Assembly (NCBI GenBank): GCA_023262125.1
Contig: JALRDT010000090.1
Coordinates: 1-25,810, forward strand
Source: Candidatus Nanopelagicaceae bacterium
Lineage (GTDB): Bacteria > Actinomycetota > Actinomycetes > Nanopelagicales > Nanopelagicaceae
Direction of reading: 5' to 3'
DNA: 25,810 nt
Below are positions 10,515 through 18,767 of the stretch, piece by piece. The position numbers and the translations under genes were made by a program. Below the pieces are notes generated by a model that was given only the letters and a program-made list of their open reading frames with translations, ran no database searches and was not told the DNA's origin. Numbering within the stretch: the first letter of the stretch is position 1; each line of letters starts with the position of its first letter.

Positions 10515-11325
10515 CAAGCATGCTACTCAAATTCGTTCTATTATTTTAAGTAATAGACGTATCGGTGTGTATCATCAAATCGTTCTTGAAGTAGGAGATG
10601 TAGTTAAATACATAAAACCTGGCAATTTCATCGCTATCTCAGTTGGTGGAGAAACTTCAAGAATGGTTCTTCGAAGAGCATTTGCAATTTCTCGAACTAG
10701 CGATAAAGGAACAGTTGAATTAATCATCGCTCCTTACGGTGGTGGCTCTAAATGGTTGTGTGCTCAAAGCGAAGGTACTTATGTTGACGTAATCACCCCG
10801 TTAGGTACCGCCTTTGGAATTCCAACCGAACCAGTCACGGCACTCTTGGTAGGCGGCGGTTACGGATCAGCACCGCTTTTTGGTCTAGCCGAAGTTTTGA
10901 AATCACGGGGATGTAGAGTCATTATGGCGCTTGGTGCTAGTACAGCTGCCAAAATATACGCGCCAATTGAAGGAAAACGCTCAGTAACTTCGCTGAAGAT
11001 CTTTACGGAGGATGGTTCTGCAGGAGAAGCTGGTCGAGTGACAGATTCATTGCCACAATTAATCGAAGAGCATGATGTGAGAGTTATTTATTCTTGTGGA
11101 CCAATGCCAATGTTGGAGGCTCTATCTGAGTTAGCCGTCGCTGCAGATATTGCGCATCAGTGTGCTGTCGAAGAGTCCATGGCTTGTGGAGTGGGAATTT
11201 GTATGACTTGTGTTCTTCCAGTCAAAAATGCGAATGGTGAAATAAAAAATCTAAGAAGTTGTATAGATGGTCCAGTCATGGATGGCGAATCCGTGCAATG
11301 GCGCTTGGTCGGGCAGCAATTATGA
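10498..11325 (+). CDS. pyrK: Dihydroorotate dehydrogenase electron-transfer subunit (FAD, 2Fe-2S)
   Basis: A 275-residue ferredoxin-reductase-type protein that passes electrons from PyrD to NAD+ in class 1B dihydroorotate dehydrogenase. The FAD motif RRAFAIS is at 59-65, a variant of the usual RRPISI. The nucleotide motif [10 protein letters not shown] lies at 118-127. The C-terminal cysteines C230, C235, C238 and C255 (CGVGICMTC ... RSC) have the spacing that holds the [2Fe-2S] cluster. The start is TTG at 10498 and overlaps carB by 17 bases. TTG at 10504 is an alternative, and neither has a strong ribosome binding site. The end overlaps pyrD by ATGA. Confidence 0.93.
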   Translation: MKLPINKHATQIRSIILSNRRIGVYHQIVLEVGDVVKYIKPGNFIAISVGGETSRMVLRRAFAISRTSDKGTVELIIAPYGGGSKWLCAQSEGTYVDVITPLGTAFGIPTEPVTALLVGGGYGSAPLFGLAEVLKSRGCRVIMALGASTAAKIYAPIEGKRSVTSLKIFTEDGSAGEAGRVTDSLPQLIEEHDVRVIYSCGPMPMLEALSELAVAADIAHQCAVEESMACGVGICMTCVLPVKNANGEIKNLRSCIDGPVMDGESVQWRLVGQQL

Positions 11326-12266
11326 GTTTCGATTTTTCAACGACTTTAGGTGGTGCCTGGTTTCCAACTCCTTTGTTTACTGCAAGTGGTTGTGCAAGTA
11401 GTGGTAAAGAGCTCGCCCAATTTTTTCCGCTACGTGAAATTGGAGCTGTAGTTACAAAATCAATAATGTTAAAACCTCGGGCTGGCCGTCCAACTCCACG
11501 TATGGCGGAAACTCCAAGTGGAATGTTAAATTCCATTGGATTACAAGGCCCAGGAATTGACGCTTTTCTTGTAGAAGATATTCCGTGGCTTGCAGCACAA
11601 GGAGCTCGAGTGATCGTCTCGATTGCAGGTGAAACTGCAGAGGAATATGGAGTACTAGCGCGAAAGTTAAGAGGAGTTTCAGGCATTTCTGCGATAGAGG
11701 TAAATATTTCCTGCCCTAATGTAGAAAATAGAGGTTTAGTTTTTGCTTGCGATCCAAATAGTGCATCAGAAGTTGTTAAAAGTGTTCGCGGAATCATTGG
11801 GGGAGAGTTACCAATTCTTGCCAAGTTAACTCCGGATGTAACAAATATTGCTTCAATAGCTTCAGCAGTAATTAGCGCCGGGGCCGATGGAATTGCAATG
11901 ATAAATACTGTTTTAGGCATGGTCATCAATACCGAAACCATGCGCCCACACTTAGGTGGTAAAACTGGAGGGCTATCAGGACCTGCTATCCGTCCCATCG
12001 CGGTAAGAGCTATTTATCAGGTAAGAGAAGCCCTTCCGAATGTTTCGATCTTAGGAATGGGTGGAGTGGCATCTGGTAAGGATGCTTTTGAAATGATTTT
12101 GGCTGGCGCATCCGGAATCTCTATTGGTACCGCATCTTTTGGAGATCCATCTGCAGTTTATAGAATCCAAAACGAGTTAAGAGAAGTTCTGATCGGCAAA
12201 GGTTTCGCCTCTGTTAAAGATGCAGTTGGTTATGCACATAGAGCAAATGTGACGGAAGGAGAGTAG
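11322..12266 (+). CDS. pyrD: Dihydroorotate dehydrogenase, class 1B catalytic subunit
   Basis: A 314-residue FMN enzyme oxidising dihydroorotate to orotate. Class 1 features are K46 (VVTKSIML), GMLNSIGLQGPG (67-78), and the catalytic C131 in VNISCPNV; class 2 enzymes use Ser instead. LAKLTPDV (167-173), MINTVLGM (193-200) and GMGGVASG (246-252) bind FMN. The frame is open upstream to an ATG at 11259, but the real start is ATG 11322: the family sequence begins there and it overlaps the pyrK stop as ATGA. Adjacent pyrK marks it as class 1B, NAD-linked and soluble rather than quinone-linked. Confidence 0.95.
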   Translation: MSFDFSTTLGGAWFPTPLFTASGCASSGKELAQFFPLREIGAVVTKSIMLKPRAGRPTPRMAETPSGMLNSIGLQGPGIDAFLVEDIPWLAAQGARVIVSIAGETAEEYGVLARKLRGVSGISAIEVNISCPNVENRGLVFACDPNSASEVVKSVRGIIGGELPILAKLTPDVTNIASIASAVISAGADGIAMINTVLGMVINTETMRPHLGGKTGGLSGPAIRPIAVRAIYQVREALPNVSILGMGGVASGKDAFEMILAGASGISIGTASFGDPSAVYRIQNELREVLIGKGFASVKDAVGYAHRANVTEGE

Positions 12267-12268
12267 AT

Positions 12269-12955
12269 TTGAAATCACCAATTATATTGGCAATGGATAC
12301 AAATGAGTTGGCCGTTGCAAAACAATGGATCTCCTTAACTACTGAATCTGTTGGTATCTACAAATTGGGTTTAGAGTTCTTTTTGAAATTCGGACAAGAT
12401 GGTGTTCGTGCAATTCAAAATGAGACTGATTCTGAAATCTTTTTAGATCTTAAGTTGCACGATATTCCCAATACCGTTTCTTCTGCGACTGCACAAGTTG
12501 CATCGCTAAAGCCTAAATTTTTAACTGTGCATGCATCTGGTGGTGGAGCCATGATAAGAGCTGCATCGGTAAGTGCTCCGGATACTGATATCACTGCCGT
12601 TACGATACTAACCTCGTTATCACAAGAAGATATGGTAGAAATTGGATTCGAAGGCACTCCTTTGAATAGAGCGATTGAACTTGCCAAATTAGCGGTCAAT
12701 TCTGGAGCTAAGGCTATTGTCTGTTCGCCACTTGAAATTCAAGGAATTCGGAATGCAATTCCAGATCATATTTCTATCATCACGCCTGGTATCAGACCTC
12801 TTGGCGAATCAAATGTAGATGATCAAAAACGTGTAATGGATCCAAAGAGCGCACTTAACGCTGGCGCTAACTATTTAGTCATAGGAAGACCTATTACCTC
12901 TGCAGATAATATTTCCGAAGCGGCAAAAAAGATTTTGGATGAGGCGCTAAGTTAA
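12269..12955 (+). CDS. pyrF: Orotidine 5'-phosphate decarboxylase, type 1
   Basis: A 228-residue TIM-barrel enzyme making UMP, the last step of the operon. The catalytic DxKxxD motif is DLKLHDIPNTV with D60, K62 and D65. ITPGIRPLG (171-179) and the C-terminal VIGRPIT (204-210) bind the phosphate. The DLKxHDIPNTV form and the 228-residue length mark the type 1 family of E. coli and Bacillus. The mycobacterial and streptomycete enzyme is the longer type 2. The start is TTG at 12269 with GGAAGGAG 7 nt upstream, 2 bases after the pyrD stop. Confidence 0.95.
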   Translation: MKSPIILAMDTNELAVAKQWISLTTESVGIYKLGLEFFLKFGQDGVRAIQNETDSEIFLDLKLHDIPNTVSSATAQVASLKPKFLTVHASGGGAMIRAASVSAPDTDITAVTILTSLSQEDMVEIGFEGTPLNRAIELAKLAVNSGAKAIVCSPLEIQGIRNAIPDHISIITPGIRPLGESNVDDQKRVMDPKSALNAGANYLVIGRPITSADNISEAAKKILDEALS

Positions 12956-13840
12956 TTGCCTACTCCACCGAAACTTACTCCAGCGCAGCGAGCCGCAGCG
13001 CTTGAGAGTGCGAAGCAAGCAAGACGCACCCGATCGGATGTAAAAGAGCAGGTTCGTACGGGGCAACTGAAAGTTCTTCAAGTAATTGAATTAGCTTCCA
13101 CAAATGAAGCAATAGCCAAAATGCGCGTCTGCGAACTTTTGGAATCGATACCAGGTGTCGGTAAAGTTAGAGTTACCTCAATACTCAACCGTTTGGGTAT
13201 TTCCGATACCCGTCGAATTCAAGGATTAGGAGTTTTGCAATTGCAAAAGTTGAAGAGGGAGTTTGCTCCTCAAACTAGCGCAATTCGCCCTGGAAAACTT
13301 TTTGTCTTATCAGGTCCAGGTGGCGTAGGAAAAAGTACTATTACTAAAGCGCTAGCAGATTATCCCGAATTTTGGGTATCAGTTTCGGCTACCACTCGTT
13401 CACCAAGATCAGGTGAAAGAGATGGAGTTGATTACTTTTACATCTCGGAAGACGAATTTGATCGAAGAATTGCGAATAGTGAGTTTCTTGAATGGGCAGA
13501 ATTTGCGGGTAATAAATATGGAACACCTGCTAACCAAGCTTTAGAGAAGTTAAAATCTGGTTTAAATGTAATACTTGAAATTGAAATTGATGGCGCTCGA
13601 CAGGTAAGAAAGAGTTCTCCTGATGCTCAATTGATTTTTATTGCTCCTCCTTCATGGGAAGAATTAGTTAAACGCCTAGAAGGTAGAGGTACCGATTCAG
13701 ATGAGCGTAGAGCGGAGCGCTTAGCCCTGGCTCAAGAGGAGATGGCAGCACAGAGCGAATTCGATTATGTGGTTGTAAATGATCAATTGGATAGAGTGAT
13801 AGGTCAACTGCTATCTTTGGCCGGTAAGAAAGCACCTTAA
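12956..13840 (+). CDS. gmk: mIHF DNA-binding domain fused to guanylate kinase
   Basis: A 294-residue two-domain protein. Residues 1-104 match actinobacterial integration host factor (mIHF/sIHF): LTPAQRAAALESAKQARR at 7-24, then a helix-two-turn-helix region with SIPGVGKVR (64-72) and TRRIQGLG (85-92). Residues 111-290 are guanylate kinase, GMP + ATP to GDP + ADP. The P-loop is GPGGVGKST (120-128), the GMP site SATTRSPRSGERDGVDYFY (144-162), and EIDGARQV (210-217) follows. Two adjacent genes in Mycobacterium and Streptomyces are here one continuous frame, joined by a linker near 103-112. The start is TTG, directly after the pyrF stop. No stop or start codon pair is visible at the junction. Confidence 0.93.
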   Translation: MPTPPKLTPAQRAAALESAKQARRTRSDVKEQVRTGQLKVLQVIELASTNEAIAKMRVCELLESIPGVGKVRVTSILNRLGISDTRRIQGLGVLQLQKLKREFAPQTSAIRPGKLFVLSGPGGVGKSTITKALADYPEFWVSVSATTRSPRSGERDGVDYFYISEDEFDRRIANSEFLEWAEFAGNKYGTPANQALEKLKSGLNVILEIEIDGARQVRKSSPDAQLIFIAPPSWEELVKRLEGRGTDSDERRAERLALAQEEMAAQSEFDYVVVNDQLDRVIGQLLSLAGKKAP

Positions 13841-13859
13841 GCAGTAACACAGGAGAGCA

Positions 13860-14108
13860 ATGGACGGCATCACAAACCCACCAATCGATGAACTTCTAGA
13901 CAAGAGCGGTTCTAAGTACAGCTTGGTGTTATACGCAGCAAAGCGAGCTCGCCAAATAAATGCATATTACTCACAACTTTCAGAAGGTTTGCTCGAGTAC
14001 GTAGGTCCTTTAGTAGAAACTCATGTTCACGAAAAACCGCTCTCAATTGCGATGCGTGAAATCAACGATGGTCTTCTGACTATCGAAAGCCTTGAACCTA
14101 CAAACTAG
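13860..14108 (+). CDS. rpoZ: RNA polymerase omega subunit
   Basis: An 82-residue omega subunit that helps fold and hold beta-prime in RNA polymerase. [31 protein letters not shown] (about 7-38) is the conserved core. The C-terminal [18 protein letters not shown] is typical of actinobacterial omega. The start ATG has AGGAGAG close upstream, one of the best ribosome binding sites of the window, consistent with a 19-bp gap and no coupling to gmk. Its place between gmk and coaBC is conserved in actinobacteria. Confidence 0.95.
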   Translation: MDGITNPPIDELLDKSGSKYSLVLYAAKRARQINAYYSQLSEGLLEYVGPLVETHVHEKPLSIAMREINDGLLTIESLEPTN

Positions 14109-14125
14109 GAATCTCTAACCCAGTC

Positions 14126-15313
14126 ATGTCCGAGATTCTGCTCGGAGTAGGTGGCGGAATTGCTGCCTATAAATCATGCGATTTATTACGCCGCCTTCAA
14201 GATCAAGGCCATGGTGTAACTGTTGTCCCTACACCAGCAAGTTTAAATTTCGTCGGCAAGGCAACTTGGGAAGCGCTTTCGGGCAAACCTGTTCATACTG
14301 AAGTTTGGGAAGCTGTTGATCAAGTCAACCATGTAGCCCTTGGTGATCGAGCTGAGTTCATAATTGTTTCACCAGCAACTGCCGATTTAATCGCCAGACT
14401 TTCAGCCGGAAGAGCAGATGATTTATTAAGTAACGCAATTCTTGCAAGTAATGCAAAAAAATTGATTGTTCCAGCAATGCATCCAAAAATGTGGTTTAAC
14501 GTTGCAACTCAAAGCAATGTAAGAAAGCTGCGCGAACTTGGTTTTATCGTTATGGAACCGGAAAGCGGGCGACTAACTGGCGGTGATTCTGGTGTCGGTC
14601 GCCTTCCAGAGAGTTCAACCATTATTGACAAATTTATTAATGAGATTGCTGTAGAGCAAGATTTGCGGGGTATTAAAGTACTGATCACCACGGGTGGCAC
14701 CAGAGAAGCAATAGATGACGTAAGGTTCATCGGCAATAGATCTAGCGGCAAACAAGGTTTGGCAGTTGCCAGAATTGCAAAAGCTAGAGGTGCAGAGGTG
14801 GTTTTAATCTCCGTAAATGTTGATACATCCAAAGAATCAGGAATCTCCGTAATCAAGGTTGAGAATACAGAACAATTGCAAAACGCCTTGCAGACAGAGT
14901 TTCCTAAATGCGATGTGTTAATTATGGCTGCGGCAGTAAGTGATGCTAAACCGATTCCAGCTGAAGGCAAAGTCAAAAAGCAGAGCTATAGCAAATTAGA
15001 TTTGGTTCCTACACCAGATTTATTGGCAGAGATTGCGAAGCAAAAAAGCTCTCAAATATTGGTTGGTTTTGCAGCTGAGGAGAGCGCAAATCTCTTGCAA
15101 GAAGGTAAGAGAAAATTGGCTTCTAAAGGCCTTGATTTTATATATGCGAACGACATTGCAAATGGAACCATTTTCGGTGCAGATACAACTTCGGGGCTAT
15201 TAATTAGCGCCCACGAAGAAGAGATTGAAGAAATTCAGGAAATCAGTAAGGATTCTCTCGCGACACGATTACTAAATAAGGTCTCAGAAAGGTTAAACTC
15301 ACCCAATGTCTAA
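14126..15313 (+). CDS. coaBC: Bifunctional phosphopantothenoylcysteine decarboxylase / synthetase
   Basis: A 395-residue coenzyme A enzyme. The CoaC flavoprotein domain (about 1-175) has [18 protein letters not shown] (7-24), H69 as the likely catalytic His (NHVAL), [10 protein letters not shown] (82-91) and PAMHPKMW (116-123). The CoaB domain (about 183-395) joins cysteine to CTP-activated phosphopantothenate and shows [21 protein letters not shown] (188-208), AAAVSD (268-273) and VGFAAEES. The CoaC flap loop reads [13 protein letters not shown] (150-162). The cysteine of the E. coli ACGDxGxGRM form is not there; mycobacterial CoaBC appears to have a similar LTGADSG form. The gene overlaps metK by 8 bases. 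Confidence 0.95.
   Translation: MSEILLGVGGGIAAYKSCDLLRRLQDQGHGVTVVPTPASLNFVGKATWEALSGKPVHTEVWEAVDQVNHVALGDRAEFIIVSPATADLIARLSAGRADDLLSNAILASNAKKLIVPAMHPKMWFNVATQSNVRKLRELGFIVMEPESGRLTGGDSGVGRLPESSTIIDKFINEIAVEQDLRGIKVLITTGGTREAIDDVRFIGNRSSGKQGLAVARIAKARGAEVVLISVNVDTSKESGISVIKVENTEQLQNALQTEFPKCDVLIMAAAVSDAKPIPAEGKVKKQSYSKLDLVPTPDLLAEIAKQKSSQILVGFAAEESANLLQEGKRKLASKGLDFIYANDIANGTIFGADTTSGLLISAHEEEIEEIQEISKDSLATRLLNKVSERLNSPNV
15294..15299 (+). promoter_or_regulatory. Candidate -10 box for leaderless metK mRNA
   Basis: TAAACT lies in the 3' end of coaBC exactly 6 bases before the metK ATG. Transcription from the A of the ATG would give a leaderless message. Its first three bases are an in-frame TAA, so no longer metK start is possible. 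The nearest purine-rich run (AAAGG, 15287-15291) is too far away to act as a ribosome binding site. No clear -35 is seen. Confidence 0.5.
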
Positions 15314-16496
15314 GCGCCTATTTACTAGTGAATCAGTTACCGAAGGTCATCCAGATAAGATTGCAGATCAGATTTCTGATGCAATATTGGATTCGCTTCT
15401 AGCTCAAGATTCAAAGAGCCGTGTAGCGGTGGAAACTTTAATTACCACCGGACAAGTTCATGTTGCTGGCGAAGTTACTACTAATGGTTACGCAGATGTA
15501 AACACCATAGTTCGTGAAACAGTTCTTGGAATTGGTTACGATTCTTCAGACAAAGGCTTTGATGGTAACTCGTGCGGAGTATCTATCTCGATTGGACAGC
15601 AATCTCCTGATATTGCACAAGGTGTAGATGACGCTTATGAAGAGCGTGTTCAATCATCCGCAGATCCGTTGGATTTGCAGGGCGCCGGCGACCAAGGATT
15701 GATGTTCGGTTACGCATGTAACGACACAAAAGAATTAATGCCATTGCCTATTTGGTTAGCGCACGAATTAGCGCTACAACTTTCAAAGGTTCGTAAATCT
15801 GGAGAACTTGGTTATCTTCGTCCTGATGGCAAAACCCAGGTAACCATTGAATACGATGGTGATAAAGCTGTTGCGTTGGATACAGTAGTTATTTCCAGCC
15901 AGCATCATGCTGATATTGATGTGGCCAAGAAATTGACGCCTGAAGTAATCGAATCAGTCATTAATCCAGTGCTTACAAAGATTGATTTACCTAAAGGAAA
16001 TTTAAGAACTTTGATTAATCCAACAGGTCGTTTCGTAGTAGGTGGACCAATGGGAGATGCTGGTTTAACTGGCCGCAAGATAATTGTTGATACATATGGC
16101 GGAATGGCCCGTCATGGCGGTGGTGCATTTAGCGGTAAAGATCCTTCTAAAGTTGATCGCTCAGCAGCGTATGCAATGCGATGGGTGGCTAAGAATGTTG
16201 TTGCAGCAGGCTTGGCAGATCGTTGCGAAGTTCAAGTTGCTTACGCAATTGGCAAGGCACAACCAGTTGGCCTATTTGTTGAAACCTTCGGAACGGAAAA
16301 AGTTCCAGTTAATAAGATTCAAGACGCCGTTCTTAGCGTATTTGATTTAAGACCAGCGGCAATTATTCGAGATTTGGATCTGTTGCGTCCTATTTACTCC
16401 AAGACCAGCGCTTATGGTCATTTCGGTCGAGAACTTGCAGAGTTCACCTGGGAGAAAACAGATCGCGCAAGTAAATTAGCTGCAAGCGTTAAATAA
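15306..16496 (+). CDS. metK: S-adenosylmethionine synthetase
   Basis: A 396-residue enzyme of normal family length, making SAM from methionine and [19 protein letters not shown] (14-29), [12 protein letters not shown] (126-137) and the phosphate-binding [19 protein letters not shown] (271-289) are diagnostic. K/D residues for Mg and K+ binding lie in these motifs. The start overlaps coaBC by 8 bases without a nearby Shine-Dalgarno. No SAM riboswitch can fit upstream, as the sequence is coding. The TAAACT box before it suggests its own leaderless transcript. Confidence 0.97.
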   Translation: MSKRLFTSESVTEGHPDKIADQISDAILDSLLAQDSKSRVAVETLITTGQVHVAGEVTTNGYADVNTIVRETVLGIGYDSSDKGFDGNSCGVSISIGQQSPDIAQGVDDAYEERVQSSADPLDLQGAGDQGLMFGYACNDTKELMPLPIWLAHELALQLSKVRKSGELGYLRPDGKTQVTIEYDGDKAVALDTVVISSQHHADIDVAKKLTPEVIESVINPVLTKIDLPKGNLRTLINPTGRFVVGGPMGDAGLTGRKIIVDTYGGMARHGGGAFSGKDPSKVDRSAAYAMRWVAKNVVAAGLADRCEVQVAYAIGKAQPVGLFVETFGTEKVPVNKIQDAVLSVFDLRPAAIIRDLDLLRPIYSKTSAYGHFGRELAEFTWEKTDRASKLAASVK

Positions 16497-16499
16497 TTC

Positions 16500-18197
16500 A
16501 TGCAAGCGCCACTTAAATTAAAAAGTGAGCGAGTAGGCAAGCTAATTCTCGCAGACGAGAATCCTTATCTGTCGGTGTTTGTTGACACGGGCGTATTTCA
16601 TTTAGATTATGAATTTGATTACCTCTTGCCTAGTAAGTTTGATTTAAAGCCTGGCCAATGGGTATCGGTTCCGTTTAATGGTCGAAATTGCTTGGGTTTA
16701 ATAGTCTCGCGATCAGATAAAAGTGCGCAGAGAAAAGTCCTACCAATCAATCGTGGTGTCAAAGGGCCATATATAAGCCCAGACCATTTTAACTTCTACA
16801 AAAAAGTAGCGAATCGATGGTGTGTGCCCTTATTTGATGTCCTTCGATTTGTTACCAAATACAAAGAGCAGAGCGCCGAAACGGAATCAAAATTGGGTGC
16901 TGGTAAGCGCGTCTATCTGCAATTACCTCCGGATAAAAATGAAATTGAAGCGATTAGAGAATTAGCTCGCAAAACATCAAAAAGTGGTCCTACCCTTCTA
17001 ATCGTGCCTGAATCAAGGGTGGCAAGAGAGTTTGAAAATGAAAATTTTGATGTTTCCATGAGAGCGGGAGCACTATCTCCCAAACGGTACATGAATGTTT
17101 TGGTCCTTCGCGAAGAGTCTGAGCACCACTACGAACTGAAGAGTCCTGGATTTAATACCCGTGATGTGGTCCTGCTTAGAAATGAGATTCTTGGTGAGAA
17201 TGTAATCTTTGCCGGTTACTCGCCGTCGCTTGAAATGAATCGCTTAATTCAAAATAACTACCTAAATTTCAAAGGTAACTCTGGAAAATTAAGTATCAAT
17301 GTCAGCCCCTCGACACAAGGTGAATTAATCCCGAGCAAATTGTTAAAACCATTTAAGGAAGCCTTAAAAACTGGGATAGTTTTAGTGGTTGTTCCTACTA
17401 AAGGTTACGGCTTGGCAATTAGTTGTGCCACATGTCGAAATATCGCTAAATGTGGATGTGGAGGTAAATTAACAAAACAGAATAGGAATTCGCCACCTGC
17501 TTGCGTTATTTGTTCTAAACAGTATGCAAATTGGCATTGTGCATTTTGTAAAATGAATCGTATTTATCTATTGGGTAAAGGAATTGAGCGAATTGCTGAG
17601 GAGTTAGGAAAATCCTTTCCAAACACCAGCATTCACATTGCTACACAAGATAAGGAAATCCAAGGAGATGTTGGACCTAAATCGATAGTTATTGCAACTG
17701 TGGGGGCTGCTCCGATTTTAAATTACTCATTAGCCATGATGTTTGAAGGTCTAAATTTAGGAGTCGATCTACGAAGTGAAGAGCGCTATCTTTCTTCACT
17801 ATTTAAGTACGCTGCTTATGCAAAAGGTAGATTATCGTTAGTAGAACGCTCAGAACATCCAGCAGCCAATTCATTGATCAAATGGAATTCACTTCCATAT
17901 TTAAATAAATTATCTATAGAGTTAGAGGAAGTTGGTTTACCGCCATATATGCGCCACTTGCTTCTAGCTAGTGAAGATTCCGAGCGAATTTATACCGGAA
18001 TTTTATCTGCAATTCGTGATGGACGAATTCCAGGTTCTACAAAGATATATCACCTGAATGGTAAAACTATCTCGCTCTATTTCGATATTAAAAGCTCGCA
18101 ACAAGTTCTGACCTTTTTTCTTGAATTTCAAAGGCGAAGGTCAATGGCAAATAGGCCACATATAAAGTTGCGGGTAGACCCTTATTTGCTCGGGTAG
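16500..18197 (+). CDS. priA: Primosomal protein N' (PriA), helicase-inactive actinobacterial form
   Basis: A 565-residue PriA-like protein, shorter than the roughly 730 residues of E. coli PriA. The N-terminal 3'-DNA-end binding domain (about 20-110) includes the DYEFDYLLP and PGQWVSVPFNGR segments. The Walker A GxGKT is missing; the expected place (around 135-165) holds no GKT. The DEEH box is replaced by LREESEHHYE (203-212). The zinc domain is intact with eight cysteines: C309, C312, C318, C320, C335, C338, C347 and C350. It may therefore serve in replisome loading at stalled forks without unwinding DNA. This is known in actinobacteria. The stop lies 9 bases before def. Confidence 0.88.
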   Translation: MQAPLKLKSERVGKLILADENPYLSVFVDTGVFHLDYEFDYLLPSKFDLKPGQWVSVPFNGRNCLGLIVSRSDKSAQRKVLPINRGVKGPYISPDHFNFYKKVANRWCVPLFDVLRFVTKYKEQSAETESKLGAGKRVYLQLPPDKNEIEAIRELARKTSKSGPTLLIVPESRVAREFENENFDVSMRAGALSPKRYMNVLVLREESEHHYELKSPGFNTRDVVLLRNEILGENVIFAGYSPSLEMNRLIQNNYLNFKGNSGKLSINVSPSTQGELIPSKLLKPFKEALKTGIVLVVVPTKGYGLAISCATCRNIAKCGCGGKLTKQNRNSPPACVICSKQYANWHCAFCKMNRIYLLGKGIERIAEELGKSFPNTSIHIATQDKEIQGDVGPKSIVIATVGAAPILNYSLAMMFEGLNLGVDLRSEERYLSSLFKYAAYAKGRLSLVERSEHPAANSLIKWNSLPYLNKLSIELEEVGLPPYMRHLLLASEDSERIYTGILSAIRDGRIPGSTKIYHLNGKTISLYFDIKSSQQVLTFFLEFQRRRSMANRPHIKLRVDPYLLG

Positions 18198-18200
18198 AAT
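18195..18200 (+). promoter_or_regulatory. Candidate -10 box for leaderless def mRNA
   Basis: TAGAAT overlaps the priA stop and lies exactly 6 bases before the def ATG. The box and the following TAA are in-frame stops, so the ATG at 18207 is the only near start. There is no Shine-Dalgarno. A TAGACC (18175-18180) resembles a -35, but the 14-base spacing is short. Confidence 0.5.
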
Positions 18201-18206
18201 TAACAC

Positions 18207-18767
18207 ATGTCAGTTCAACCAATTCGACTTTTTGGAGATCCGGTACTCACATCTCCTGCCGTTGCTGTGACAACATTCGATAAGGAACTGCGAAAATTAG
18301 TAAAAGATTTAATCGACACAATGCAAGATGCTCCGGGAGCGGGTTTGGCTGCTCCGCAAATCGGGGTACCCCTTAGAGTTTTTACTTGGGATGTTGACGA
18401 TGAAGTTGGTCATTTGGTAAATCCTGTATTGGACCTCTCTGATGAATTGCAAGAGGGAGAAGAGGGCTGTCTATCTTTCCCCGAGTTGCGATACAACACA
18501 CCAAGAGCATTTAGGGCAGTTGCTAAAGGTTTCAATATGTATGGAGATCCAGTCATCATTGAAGGAACAGAGTTTTTAGCGAGGGCTTTGCAACATGAGA
18601 CAGATCATTTGGATGGAATTCTTTTTATTGACCGCTTAAATGATGAGAATCGAAAAGCTGCTATGAAAGAGATTCGAGAATCCGAATGGTTTGGGATGGC
18701 AAGTGCAAACGGAACCCAACCGATAATTAAAGTTTCACCCCATAACACTTTCGGAAAAGGTAATTAA
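18207..18767 (+). CDS. def: Peptide deformylase
   Basis: A 186-residue metalloenzyme that removes the formyl group from new proteins at the ribosome exit. Motif 1 GAGLAAPQIG (44-53), motif 2 EGCLSFP (86-92) and motif 3 QHETDHLDG (129-137) are all intact. C88, H130 and H134 bind the metal and E131 is the catalytic base. The C-terminal tail beyond about residue 165 is not conserved and looks flexible. It is followed by fmt with a 1-bp TAATG overlap, pairing the formylase and deformylase steps. Confidence 0.96.
   Translation: MSVQPIRLFGDPVLTSPAVAVTTFDKELRKLVKDLIDTMQDAPGAGLAAPQIGVPLRVFTWDVDDEVGHLVNPVLDLSDELQEGEEGCLSFPELRYNTPRAFRAVAKGFNMYGDPVIIEGTEFLARALQHETDHLDGILFIDRLNDENRKAAMKEIRESEWFGMASANGTQPIIKVSPHNTFGKGN

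Noticed and set aside
11259..11321. Longer N terminus for pyrD starting at ATG 11259
   Set aside because: The extra 21 residues overlap pyrK, do not resemble the family, and ATG 11322 gives the ATGA overlap seen elsewhere in the window.
11276..11998. A 240-codon open frame on the minus strand opposite pyrD
   Set aside because: It lies almost wholly antisense to the well-supported pyrD, shows no family motif, and its Pro/Ser-rich sequence is typical of a shadow frame.
14509..14976. A 155-codon minus frame inside coaBC
   Set aside because: It is antisense to conserved CoaB motifs, has no recognisable domain, and has no promoter or ribosome binding site of its own.
15100..15305. A SAM riboswitch ahead of metK
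   Set aside because: The upstream bases encode the conserved end of coaBC and leave no untranslated leader for an aptamer.
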